Made by a program: the position numbers and the translations under genes. Positions 33,700 to 43,134 of a stretch of 64,000 nucleotides of DNA are shown one piece after another; the stretch's first letter is position 1; each line of letters begins with the position of its first letter. The notes beneath the pieces were generated by a model. The model saw only the letters and a program-made list of their open reading frames with translations, had not been told where the DNA came from and did not search any database. Source of the stretch: Butyrivibrio sp. VCB2006 (GTDB lineage: Bacteria > Bacillota > Clostridia > Lachnospirales > Lachnospiraceae); the NCBI RefSeq assembly GCF_000420945.1, contig NZ_ATVX01000009.1, positions 1-64,000 of the forward strand, given 5' to 3'.

Positions 33700-34668
33700 T
33701 TATTCATACATCTTGCTTGCCGCTTGTATTCTGTTATAAACTTCCCTTTGTATAATCCTTGGCTCCATAACCACGACATAGCTTCCCAAAGAAAGTATGT
33801 TCTTGATAACTTCATTCTCATCAGCTCTAAAATATGATATTTCTAACTGATACTTGTTCTCTGCCTTATCATACCTTGCCTTTCGGTCATAATAAGAGAA
33901 CACCCTAAAGCACCGCTCAATAACATGTCCTACCGGTTCAACATCCAGTATTACCGTTTTGGTCTCACGCTTTATAAATTCCGTGTATCTCTCCATAAGG
34001 TCTATGCTTGCTGACTTATCAATAATCTTGATGTCATGCATGCTATCAAGATTCATCTTTACAAACCGGTCCTCATCCTCAAAGTATCCGCATATCCTAA
34101 ACCGGTCATTTACAAGAGAAAATTCTATTTTTACCGGAAACACTATTGATTTTTCTCTGTGCACACGTCCGGGCCTATCATAGTCATAGCAAATACCCTT
34201 CTGTTCACGAATAGCCTTGGCTATCAATGAAAGCTCGCTATTATAGGATTCTGTTACAGATGATGCTCCACCTGCAAACATGTTTTTAATAGTGATATCG
34301 TTGGGATTCCAGTCCATTGTAATGGACTTAGTGGCCGCTTTTAGTTTTTCTATTATTTCCGGAGACAAAAAATGATTCACATAAAGGCTACCTGCAAGCG
34401 ACTTAGCAGCTTCATTTTCAATCCTGCTATTTCGCACAGGAAATGTGCCCTCCATAACTGGAACAAGCCCATCGTTGTCCTTCATGTAAATCATTTCTTC
34501 GCCCTCTTTTGCAGAAAAAAGAGATTCTGTTACTTCAAAATCAGTTTCCCCGGGGCAATACTGTTCTATCATATCTGTTATTTCGCCATGTGTAAGCGCG
34601 CTTCCACTTTCAAGCAGGTATGCCAATAATTTGTAATATTTACTTTCGGCTTCATCAAAGAGAATCAT
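33700..34668 (-). CDS. WYL-domain-type regulator, copy B (322 aa)
   Basis: An N-terminal winged-helix-like part (residues 1-90), then a WYL-like region: AIREQKGICYDYDRPG, FPVKIEFSLVNDRFRICGYFED, then a C-terminal WCX-like part (VEPVGHVIERCFRVFSYYDRKA). WYL proteins often sense nucleic acids or nucleotides and regulate defence islands. It overlaps copy A by 14 nt. Confidence 0.72.
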   Translation of the reverse strand: MILFDEAESKYYKLLAYLLESGSALTHGEITDMIEQYCPGETDFEVTESLFSAKEGEEMIYMKDNDGLVPVMEGTFPVRNSRIENEAAKSLAGSLYVNHFLSPEIIEKLKAATKSITMDWNPNDITIKNMFAGGASSVTESYNSELSLIAKAIREQKGICYDYDRPGRVHREKSIVFPVKIEFSLVNDRFRICGYFEDEDRFVKMNLDSMHDIKIIDKSASIDLMERYTEFIKRETKTVILDVEPVGHVIERCFRVFSYYDRKARYDKAENKYQLEISYFRADENEVIKNILSLGSYVVVMEPRIIQREVYNRIQAASKMYE

Positions 34669-35932
34669 ACTTTTCTAATGCCCTCTTCCAATCTTCTTTT
34701 ATTTTCTCTTCTGTCTTCCTTTCCCCACTTGAGATGAGCTTTGCTCTCTCTCCAAAACTCCTGATCCAAGGAATCATTTCATCTGGATCCCTGACAGAAA
34801 TCCTATATTCATATAAACCATCAGATTTCTTCTCAATCGCCCCACCATGGCCTTCCGTCGATATTCTCCTTAAAATGTACGGTTCTTTCTCCTCATCAAA
34901 CATAAATTGGATCACCACTTCAGAAGTTTTATCTCCATATGATGAGGTGGCCCAGCATTCGTCTGAATAGTTGGCCATTTTTCTTGCTAATGACCGCTCT
35001 TCATCAGTCATTTCCCGGTCAATAGTTAACTCTCCAATCTTATCGATCCTGAGTGCCAAATATCTGTCTTCATCCGGGTAATAGCAGTACACATATTGCC
35101 TTCCATAAACACTATCATGTACTATTTCACCAGGAATAAGGCTCTTTGCCTTTTGACCGTAGGAATCAGCAACCTTTATCAATCTTGAATCAGCCTTAGC
35201 TCTGAGTATTCCAAGCAATACATCATTATCCAAAACATTGAACAGATGACTATGTTTAAAACTAAAAATCTTGTATTCTGGAACCTCTACTCCTCGCTCA
35301 GTTCTTAGGTAAAGCTTTATCTTGTCATACAGGAAGCAATATGGCATTTCAATCGGCGATACATTTTTCATGAATTCCAGGTAAGTACAAATATCCAACA
35401 GTTCATCTTCAGAAAAGTCGCTCCATATATCGCTACTAAGCTTATACTTTACATTTCTTCCATCTTTAACTGTTGTAATGAACCCCTTATCAACAAGCTC
35501 ATCAAGCTTCACTCTAAGATTATCCTTAGTAAAAATAACCTCCTCATTGAAATCCGGCAATAAGTCAAGGATCTCCCCCGCGGTCATCTCTGGTGTTTCA
35601 TTAAGTAATTCCTGAACAAAAAAGAAAGACATGACATCAAGCGCTGTAAATGACTTATTCCTGTAGGTATCAGCAAGATAATTCTCACTGCTCTCCATAC
35701 CATCATAAGTACAGTACAGCACCACCTTTTTATCTATTCTCCGCTTCCGGATAAACTTCTTAGGAAGATAAGCGCTTATTCTCTGCTGTTCCTTGTCATA
35801 TTTTCTGCCGCTAATGCCTTGCTTTTCTACATAATCATCCTTGGAAAAGCAGCCATAAATATATACATCCCTGAGAATAGATCTTATGTTTTCATAGTCC
35901 CTAATAAGAAGGGTGGATTTATTTAACGCCAT
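34655..35932 (-). CDS. WYL-domain-type regulator, copy A (425 aa)
   Basis: Layout of WYL transcription factors: a basic N-terminus with RKYDKEQQRISAYLPKKFIRKRR, a central winged-helix segment (ELVDKGFITTVKDGRNVKY), a WYL core near 230-310 (AKSLIPGEIVHDSVYGRQYVYCYYPDEDRYLALRID) and a WCX-like end (VVIQFMFDEEKEPYILRR, IPWIRSFGERAKLI). It may regulate the operon promoter or gate effector activity. A 59-bp gap separates it from the gene before. Confidence 0.75.
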   Translation of the reverse strand: MALNKSTLLIRDYENIRSILRDVYIYGCFSKDDYVEKQGISGRKYDKEQQRISAYLPKKFIRKRRIDKKVVLYCTYDGMESSENYLADTYRNKSFTALDVMSFFFVQELLNETPEMTAGEILDLLPDFNEEVIFTKDNLRVKLDELVDKGFITTVKDGRNVKYKLSSDIWSDFSEDELLDICTYLEFMKNVSPIEMPYCFLYDKIKLYLRTERGVEVPEYKIFSFKHSHLFNVLDNDVLLGILRAKADSRLIKVADSYGQKAKSLIPGEIVHDSVYGRQYVYCYYPDEDRYLALRIDKIGELTIDREMTDEERSLARKMANYSDECWATSSYGDKTSEVVIQFMFDEEKEPYILRRISTEGHGGAIEKKSDGLYEYRISVRDPDEMIPWIRSFGERAKLISSGERKTEEKIKEDWKRALEKYDSL

Positions 35933-35991
35933 ACATCATTCATCTCTCTTCTTGAAAAATAGTACAAAAAAAGTGAGCATTGATTGGTATT

Positions 35992-38616
35992 TCAAGAAAG
36001 TGTTTTGTAAGCTTCTAGCAAAGCTCTCCACTCGGAACACTCCTCAATCTGTTTATAAATCTCAACAAACTTCTTATCCCTATCTGAAACTTTTACTTCA
36101 GGATAATATGCCTCAAAAAAGCCATTACCAGGAATAAACGTATCCTTATTCACTACCAGCGCTGATATGGGTGGCAACCCATTTTCTTTACATGTAAATG
36201 ACACTTCCCCCAGTAACACTTCCACGTTTCTAGGATTTTCCGGGAAACTGAGTTTTTTGCATAAATCTCCATAAGTAATAAGCTTTTCTTGGCTATTTAG
36301 ATAATGCTCCAATAGCTTTATTGCAACTTCGACTGTATGTGGATTTCTATATTCTGTAGGAATCTCAAATTCTAGATTGCCTCCAGATTTCATGATATCT
36401 TTTGATTCCTGATCCTCCATGATATCGGATATCTCTTCTGATGCCTGTTCTACCTTTACTATTTCCAGATATTTTTTTATTCTGTCCTCTGTATCTGTTC
36501 CTTCATCATCCTGACATATATCAATTCTAGATATCTCCTCATTGTTTTCAGAACTGTAGGTTACGAATGCAGAGTTTTCGCATTGTACATAGGATCCATC
36601 ATATACAAGACGCAATCCAAAGTCATCTTTAGAAATATGATTTGAATCAATCGCTTTCAAAAATGGCTGGTACGAATTCTGTGACAAGTTTCTTTCTGTC
36701 CACATAGCAACCATCTCATATGGTTTGCCTGTCAGGTTATCCCAGCTATATTTTCCATATCTACCGGTTCTGAAAACCTCATATTTTATATAATAGTACT
36801 TCCAATCATACCTTTGATTCTTTTCACGTTCTTTTAGGAAGTCACTAATCAATTTTTTCAACTTATCATCTGAAAACGAATCAAACTTTGAAAGGAGCAT
36901 GCGTAGACTTGTCTTAGTTGTCTCAAATCCTTCAGCCGAACTCCTATGAAAGAGATTTGTCCATGCTTTTGGCATCTTTTTCGATCCAAGCTGATATCTC
37001 CATTCATTCTTCTCTTTTTGAAGATAATTACCCATCGTTAATAATGCGCAATCTATCAAGTCCCAATTGCACTTAAACAAAGACTCAAACCTGCTAAAAT
37101 ACTCAGGTTTATCCAGTCCAACCACTTCAATTTGCCCATAAAGCAAATAATGGTCCTCAAGTTTGTACAAATCATCAGCCTTACTTGGATTGTTATAAAC
37201 CCAAATCAGCTTTTCATTTTCTTCGTTTATTTGAACTGCATTAAAGTTTCTCTCAAGTTTTAGGTTAAGCCTTCCGTCCACCATAACCGAATCAACCTGC
37301 TTTAAAATATTCGGCATACGATTTCCACCAGCTCTTGTCTCACTATTACTCATTTCAAATTCAGAGTTTAGAGTGAGATTATTGATTATCCTAAATCTAC
37401 GTATAAATTGTTCTTCACTAACTTTACCCTTATTAAGCAGGTATACAACGACTGCATATAGCAAAATAACTCGATTTAAAGCAAAAGATCTATTACCATT
37501 TCCAAGCCAATCGCCATTATTTCTTAGACAATCTTCAAAAATATCAATCTTGTATCTTTCCTCGATCATAACCTTTCCGACTTCATGGCGGTTACTAAGC
37601 ACTCTCTCAAAGAAGTCTTGAGGCTTTTCATTCATGGAAGCCCAACAATCAAAATATGATTCCATGAGTTCTATGTTTGAGATTGCATTTTTATTTTCCG
37701 CACTAAAAAATAGCTTTATTAGCGCAAACTCATCCAGATCCTTTCCTAATGGAGTGTCTCCGGCCTTATAATATAAAATGTCACATATAAAATGAAAATA
37801 GCGAAGGAACTCATCATCAATAAGGTTATCGTCCCCTCGATATCTCCAGAGCATATCTGTCCAATCCAGATCAATCTTAGAAATAACTCTTTTAGCAGCC
37901 GCCTTATCAACCTTATTAAGTTCACGCTCTAACTCTGCCTTAAAATGCTCAAATAATGTAAGCGGCTTTCCCCTAGAATTCATCTTTATATACAATTCAT
38001 CAGTTAAGCCCATATCCTTGATAGGAAGAAAATAAAAGGATATTGCTCCGGATTTTAATTTCTTCCAAATATCTGAAACATCCGAAAACTTCTCATCTAT
38101 AGCGTCTATCATAACAAGCATCGCGGCTATTGTAGGATCCTGCATCCAATCAAGAGGAAACCATGCCTGATCTATTATTTCTTCAGATATTTTGATAGCA
38201 AAAGAAGGCTCATGCTTTATCAGGTATGAGCAAAAATCCCTAGCGCTATAACGTGTTACATAGGAAAAATTATTTAAAAATGCGTACTCTTCGGATGATA
38301 TCTTCTCCTTCTTTGCTGCATACCAATGGAGAAGAAAGAGCGTAGTGAGCCTCTGCTGTCCATCCAAGGGAGTTAACACGCCATCAGAATTCAAATCACC
38401 ATATACGAAGTCAAGCGTAATTGGTGTCCTTTCAATAGCCTCATATAGCGCATCTAAAAAGCGTGTTCTTACTCTTGCTATATCAGTTTCTCTTCTGCCC
38501 TGAGCATAGTCCCTCTGTATTATTGGAATAACAATCTTACTAAGTTTTATCGGTTCTTCCTCGCCTTCAAAGGAAGCATCAAATATGTCTATAAACGTGT
38601 GAAGTGATGTTGCCAT
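35992..38616 (-). CDS. DUF262 protein without HNH part (874 aa)
   Basis: N-terminal DUF262 (GmrS-type ParB-like NTPase): PIIQRDYAQGRRE at 31-43 and DGQQRLTTL at 85-93. No EHI-type HNH motif of DUF1524 is seen. The C-terminal 110 residues (ITYGDLCKKL, then a GLPPISALVVNKDTFIPGNGFFEAY run) match a small domain common in restriction and HNH-associated proteins. DUF262 enzymes use NTP hydrolysis to control cleavage of modified DNA. The preceding DUF262-DUF1524 gene lies one base away, so the two likely form a pair. Confidence 0.8.
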   Translation of the reverse strand: MATSLHTFIDIFDASFEGEEEPIKLSKIVIPIIQRDYAQGRRETDIARVRTRFLDALYEAIERTPITLDFVYGDLNSDGVLTPLDGQQRLTTLFLLHWYAAKKEKISSEEYAFLNNFSYVTRYSARDFCSYLIKHEPSFAIKISEEIIDQAWFPLDWMQDPTIAAMLVMIDAIDEKFSDVSDIWKKLKSGAISFYFLPIKDMGLTDELYIKMNSRGKPLTLFEHFKAELERELNKVDKAAAKRVISKIDLDWTDMLWRYRGDDNLIDDEFLRYFHFICDILYYKAGDTPLGKDLDEFALIKLFFSAENKNAISNIELMESYFDCWASMNEKPQDFFERVLSNRHEVGKVMIEERYKIDIFEDCLRNNGDWLGNGNRSFALNRVILLYAVVVYLLNKGKVSEEQFIRRFRIINNLTLNSEFEMSNSETRAGGNRMPNILKQVDSVMVDGRLNLKLERNFNAVQINEENEKLIWVYNNPSKADDLYKLEDHYLLYGQIEVVGLDKPEYFSRFESLFKCNWDLIDCALLTMGNYLQKEKNEWRYQLGSKKMPKAWTNLFHRSSAEGFETTKTSLRMLLSKFDSFSDDKLKKLISDFLKEREKNQRYDWKYYYIKYEVFRTGRYGKYSWDNLTGKPYEMVAMWTERNLSQNSYQPFLKAIDSNHISKDDFGLRLVYDGSYVQCENSAFVTYSSENNEEISRIDICQDDEGTDTEDRIKKYLEIVKVEQASEEISDIMEDQESKDIMKSGGNLEFEIPTEYRNPHTVEVAIKLLEHYLNSQEKLITYGDLCKKLSFPENPRNVEVLLGEVSFTCKENGLPPISALVVNKDTFIPGNGFFEAYYPEVKVSDRDKKFVEIYKQIEECSEWRALLEAYKTLS

Positions 38617-38617
38617 A

Positions 38618-40351
38618 TCAGTTTGCCTCCTTCTCTACAGATATCTGCTCTTCCAGATATTCACCAAGGACTTCATTTATAGCATTAACATATGCTATTC
38701 TGTCCGGCTGACCCCAGAAATGAATCTGCGTGCTCTCTGAAGGAGTGTAATATTTAAGAAAAACCATCTTAGTGCAGAACGGAATAAATTCACCCCTTTT
38801 ATCCATATCAATGATTTCATTACGCTTTACATCAAATGTAGAATTACTGAGAGCTGCATTGTTGCCGCTGTTAAGCAACGCCAAATTTGAAATTGAATGC
38901 ATATACTCAACATTTCCCTGCGTTGAAAGAATCGCTACAACCTCGGTCTGAATGCGTTCAAATTCGGTTCTATCAACCCTTTTAGTATTCACAACCTTCT
39001 GCATTCTCTCGATCAACTGCACATTATCCGGGGACAGATGCATTACAGAGCTCAAATGTAGTCTTATCCATTCAGTCCAATCTTCTTGGTTTTTCATACC
39101 TTCAGACTGCTGTGCATGAATATGTTCCAAGCTCCAACGGACCTTTCCACCATCTTGGAACTTAAACTTATCAAACGGGAACCATTGCGTCCTTTCTCCA
39201 TTCTTTCTAACAGATTCCACATTAAATAGAAGAAGTAATCTGCTGATTTTAGAGTAATCACCTGTCTTATCATAAGCCAGATCTGCGTAGTTTTCTCCAA
39301 TCTTTATACTATTCTTAATGGCATTGTCAAGCGCATCCATGAACTCTTTCTTGGTTTTCCCTTTAGACATTGCATAGATATCACCAAGAGTATTATTCCT
39401 GGATGCTATAAGATATCCTACCTTATGATAGAGCTCATGATTTCCATACCAATCTTTCAAAATGAGAAAAGTGTGCATTATATCTTGCCATATTGTATTC
39501 AAATCCTCGCTCCTGCGAAGATTGTCAAAATAAAAGAAGGTATAGTACTTTTCCTTGTTATCAAGGCCCTTATCAGATATGAGATCAAGAATCAAATCTA
39601 TTCTAGTCTGATAATTAAGCTTTTCATTATTTGTCAAAAAATACCATAAACTGTCATTATGAAGCTCTTTCTCCATGTTATCCCATTGCAGAGCAATTTC
39701 TTCCTGACGTTCTTTATCCATCGCCTTTCTGTTATCGCTGCTTAAGAACATCGCCTTCACAAGTTCCGCACTTGTTAGCGGAATCTTTCCTATGTTAAGA
39801 CGCGTAAATAGCGAAATTGCATCAACAGATTCATCTACTTCATACCAAATAACCTTTACATTCTCCGCAAAATATGTATTCAAGTGATTCATAACAACTG
39901 ACTTTTTGGCATCTATTGTGTTAAACCACTGTTCTACCTTTTTGTATGCATTACTAATAAACCAGAAATCTATGTTATCACCTGCCTGGTTATCATCCAT
40001 AGACTTCAAAAAGTCTTCAGATTTAGAGCGCGTCTCATATTTCAAGCTAAAACGAGGCTCTTCAATAAACCCGCCACTGGAATCACTCATATACTTGTAG
40101 ATAAGATAAAGCGTAGTCAAACGCTGCTGACCATCAATCAGCTCGTAGTCTTTTTCTCGCTTCTTAACTACAATGGGTTGTAAACAATAATTCCTGGTTG
40201 TCTTAGTCTCCTCGTCATATATTCCATAAATATCATCAAGAAGTCGTACAACCTCATCATCGCCCCATCGGTAGCCACGCTGATATGATGGAACAAAGAA
40301 ATCGCCTTCAATATCGCCAACAAATTTTGCATCAAGCATTATATTTGCCAT
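38618..40351 (-). CDS. GmrSD-like DUF262-DUF1524 protein (577 aa)
   Basis: DUF262 at residues 15-250 (VPSYQRGYRW at 20-29, DGQQRLTTL at 73-81) and an HNH-like DUF1524 region with WSLEHIHAQQ near 410, whose His is a candidate metal or catalytic residue. Known GmrSD enzymes cut glucosyl-hydroxymethylcytosine DNA of T-even phages; whether this one does is unknown. It is paired with the larger DUF262 gene downstream. Confidence 0.88.
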   Translation of the reverse strand: MANIMLDAKFVGDIEGDFFVPSYQRGYRWGDDEVVRLLDDIYGIYDEETKTTRNYCLQPIVVKKREKDYELIDGQQRLTTLYLIYKYMSDSSGGFIEEPRFSLKYETRSKSEDFLKSMDDNQAGDNIDFWFISNAYKKVEQWFNTIDAKKSVVMNHLNTYFAENVKVIWYEVDESVDAISLFTRLNIGKIPLTSAELVKAMFLSSDNRKAMDKERQEEIALQWDNMEKELHNDSLWYFLTNNEKLNYQTRIDLILDLISDKGLDNKEKYYTFFYFDNLRRSEDLNTIWQDIMHTFLILKDWYGNHELYHKVGYLIASRNNTLGDIYAMSKGKTKKEFMDALDNAIKNSIKIGENYADLAYDKTGDYSKISRLLLLFNVESVRKNGERTQWFPFDKFKFQDGGKVRWSLEHIHAQQSEGMKNQEDWTEWIRLHLSSVMHLSPDNVQLIERMQKVVNTKRVDRTEFERIQTEVVAILSTQGNVEYMHSISNLALLNSGNNAALSNSTFDVKRNEIIDMDKRGEFIPFCTKMVFLKYYTPSESTQIHFWGQPDRIAYVNAINEVLGEYLEEQISVEKEAN

Positions 40352-40374
40352 GAACTATACCCTCTCAATAATAA

Positions 40375-43122
40375 TTACCAGCCTTTTAACAGCTGCTCCA
40401 TCTTATCGTGCTTATCAAGCACTTTTTCACAAGCATTCCAATCTTCCGTTTTTGCTGGTTTCATTTCATATTTGACTGTAAAAGGATTATGATTCGGAAT
40501 CATATCAATTCTTTCTTTTGCCTTTTCAATATCATTATTGGCAATGTCAATCCAAACATCCTCCAAGGTGTCAGGTATCTGTCCGAACATGTTATAAATG
40601 CTATTAAGGCGTATTGAAAGTGCCTTGTGTACCTTATCCTCTACAGAATCTTTATATCTCATGTTAAATATTTTTACACTGTCACTTATTTGTCCTATTC
40701 GCTGTATTCTACCCTTTCTCTGTTCCAATCTTGTAGGATTCCATGGTAAATCCAGGTTTATCAATGTTGACAAAGACTGCAGGTTAAGACCTTCACTTGC
40801 TGCATCAGTACCAACCAGAATCTTCAATTCTCTCTTTTTTACCGATGCCTTAAGATCATTTTTTTCCATCCTAGTGAACTGCCCATTCTCAAAGATTCCC
40901 GACTTATCTCCACCGGCGTATAGTCCAATCCTTATCCCTGAGAGATCCCTAGATAACGACTCTGCTACAAAATGAGCACTATCATAATACTGTGAAAAAA
41001 TTATGCATCCAGCATCTTTCCAAGGCATTGCATCATCAATTCCAGATGTCAGTATTTCCAGCACCTTGTTATATTTCGGATCGCTATCTTTGTTTAAACC
41101 AAGAATTTTTACAAGCTCTTTGAGACAGTCAATTTCCTCAGCTGTAAGATTCTTTACCTCACTTCCGTCTTCCTCTATGGCTTCATCTTCAAAGTCCATA
41201 TCAAATTCATCTTCAAGAATCTGACGACCCTCTTCTGTCCATGCGAGCATTTTCCTAGCAGTATTATCGCCTGCAACAATTGTACTTCCTATACGCTTTA
41301 ACATCAGCGTTGACAAGAAACCGCCTGCCTTGACTCTCTTAGAAAGAAGATCACAAAACTCCTGCGCTTTTTCATATGCCTGGCGCTGATAACCTTCCAA
41401 AGGTAGAGAGTCTTCATTATCTTCGCCATAGAGTTTTACTTCAATCTTCTTTAGATAAGGTTCACCAGTCTCAGGATTAAGCGTGTTTTCCAAAAAATCC
41501 CTTGTCCTTCTTACAATATGCCTAATGTACGGATTATACGTATGAACAAAATCATCCGTCTCGTAGAGTGATCTGATCTTATCCTGTACTGACGGTCTTG
41601 AATGAATAAATAGTTCCGGTTCCAATACATATGTATCGTCTTCAATATCAAGTGCGTCTCGCAAACTATTTATCTTCACTGAGTCCGGAGTCCTTGCTGG
41701 TAAGGGATTACGCATTATGTCCCACATAGTCCGTTCACTCTCAGGGACTGCATCCTGGCCACATACCATATTAAGCATAGTCTGCGGCTTTGACCTCCAT
41801 TCACTGTATACATTTCCCATAATCTTATCAGTTGGAAGCGCGAGAATGTTCAGAAGATCAAATGCTTCTATAGTATTTACCTGCACCGGGGTTGCTGTTC
41901 CCAGTATCATACTCCTTGTATTGAAGGTAATCTCATTCAAAAATCTCAGAAGATAATTAGCATCAGCCTTATTAGTATCTGCGTCTCTACTAGCATTACG
42001 CCTTCGCGCACGGTGGCATTCATCAACAATAATGCATTCATATTTCTGTTGTTTAAGAAGATCTGCAGCTTCTGTTCTCCGAGCCACAAGTCCCTGTGAA
42101 ATAATCCCAATTCTCCTCGGACACCTAAGTATCGCTCTAGTGTTTTCTGCCTGGTAAAAATATCCATTCTCATCCTGCCAGCCTTTACCGGTCCAAACGG
42201 CAGACGGCATTTCCAGAAGAGACATCATTTCTTCCTGCCACTGGAATACCAGTGTTTTAGGAACAATAATAAGAATGGGCTTGTCACCATATAGCGCCAT
42301 TAGTTTTGCTGACATAGCCATTTGTATGGTTTTTCCCAAGCCAACCTGGTCTGCAAGAATAAATCTTGCTCCCCCAGACTTTTGGTGCTCACGAAACGCC
42401 AATTCTACAAAATACTTCTGGTGCTCCCATAAACCGAATTCTTTCCTGTATACAGGCTCTTCTACTGCAGCTGCAGCAAGTTCCTGAACAGCATTTTCCC
42501 TCCAATCATGCAAAGGAATAACATGTCTCTTAGCGATACGATTAATGTCATTTACCACATAATCGCATAATTCGACTGCATACTTATTATTCCAGAAGAA
42601 ATCAAATTCCTTCTGAACCCAATCTACAGACTCTTCCGAACTGTCTTCCCATATCATTTCGTAATTCAGTTTAAAGGCACTTTTGGTCTCGTTTATACTC
42701 CCGATAAAACTCGTTTTGGAACCATCGTTATATGTGATAACCCCTGCTTTACCATGCATCAGCCCATATACTTCATCCGGTATAACTCTTACCTGTAATT
42801 TCCCTGATGCGAGAAGTCGATACAAACGTGCAAGCCTATCCGATGCTTCAGGAGTACTGTATTTATTCTCTGGCTCATATTCACACCACTCCTGCTTCAT
42901 CTGCTGTGCTTTTACCGCAATATCAACATCCTCAGGCGACACACTAGAATTACATATCACTCTAACTTTTTCAGCCACAGCTTCAATATTCTCTCCAGCA
43001 ACTTCCAGTATCGACGAGCAGAAATACCCCGCAATACGGTCATAAAATCTGGCATTATGCAGTTTCTCAATCAGAAAACCCTCATCCAACTTCTGTTGCC
43101 GGGAAGAATATCTGTTAATCAT
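40375..43122 (-). CDS. PLD-domain SNF2-type helicase (915 aa)
   Basis: N-terminal PLD-like domain: GYFCSSILEVAG near 32-43 and HGKAGVITYNDG at 123-134, with a following GSINET. Then an SNF2/SF2 helicase: ADQVGLGKT (257-265), VDECHRAR (366-373), GTATPVQ, and motif VI QRKGRIQRIGQ. Related helicases occur in DISARM and in the DUF499/DUF1156 defence cluster. DNA translocation coupled to the methylase is likely. A 12-bp gap follows the methylase gene. Confidence 0.88.
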   Translation of the reverse strand: MINRYSSRQQKLDEGFLIEKLHNARFYDRIAGYFCSSILEVAGENIEAVAEKVRVICNSSVSPEDVDIAVKAQQMKQEWCEYEPENKYSTPEASDRLARLYRLLASGKLQVRVIPDEVYGLMHGKAGVITYNDGSKTSFIGSINETKSAFKLNYEMIWEDSSEESVDWVQKEFDFFWNNKYAVELCDYVVNDINRIAKRHVIPLHDWRENAVQELAAAAVEEPVYRKEFGLWEHQKYFVELAFREHQKSGGARFILADQVGLGKTIQMAMSAKLMALYGDKPILIIVPKTLVFQWQEEMMSLLEMPSAVWTGKGWQDENGYFYQAENTRAILRCPRRIGIISQGLVARRTEAADLLKQQKYECIIVDECHRARRRNASRDADTNKADANYLLRFLNEITFNTRSMILGTATPVQVNTIEAFDLLNILALPTDKIMGNVYSEWRSKPQTMLNMVCGQDAVPESERTMWDIMRNPLPARTPDSVKINSLRDALDIEDDTYVLEPELFIHSRPSVQDKIRSLYETDDFVHTYNPYIRHIVRRTRDFLENTLNPETGEPYLKKIEVKLYGEDNEDSLPLEGYQRQAYEKAQEFCDLLSKRVKAGGFLSTLMLKRIGSTIVAGDNTARKMLAWTEEGRQILEDEFDMDFEDEAIEEDGSEVKNLTAEEIDCLKELVKILGLNKDSDPKYNKVLEILTSGIDDAMPWKDAGCIIFSQYYDSAHFVAESLSRDLSGIRIGLYAGGDKSGIFENGQFTRMEKNDLKASVKKRELKILVGTDAASEGLNLQSLSTLINLDLPWNPTRLEQRKGRIQRIGQISDSVKIFNMRYKDSVEDKVHKALSIRLNSIYNMFGQIPDTLEDVWIDIANNDIEKAKERIDMIPNHNPFTVKYEMKPAKTEDWNACEKVLDKHDKMEQLLKGW

Positions 43123-43134
43123 TCGCTACCATCC

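Noticed and set aside
40375..43122. Calling the PLD-helicase locus DISARM
   Set aside because: The DUF1998 protein (DrmB) and other DISARM parts are absent; the DUF499/DUF3780/DUF1156 context fits another cluster type.
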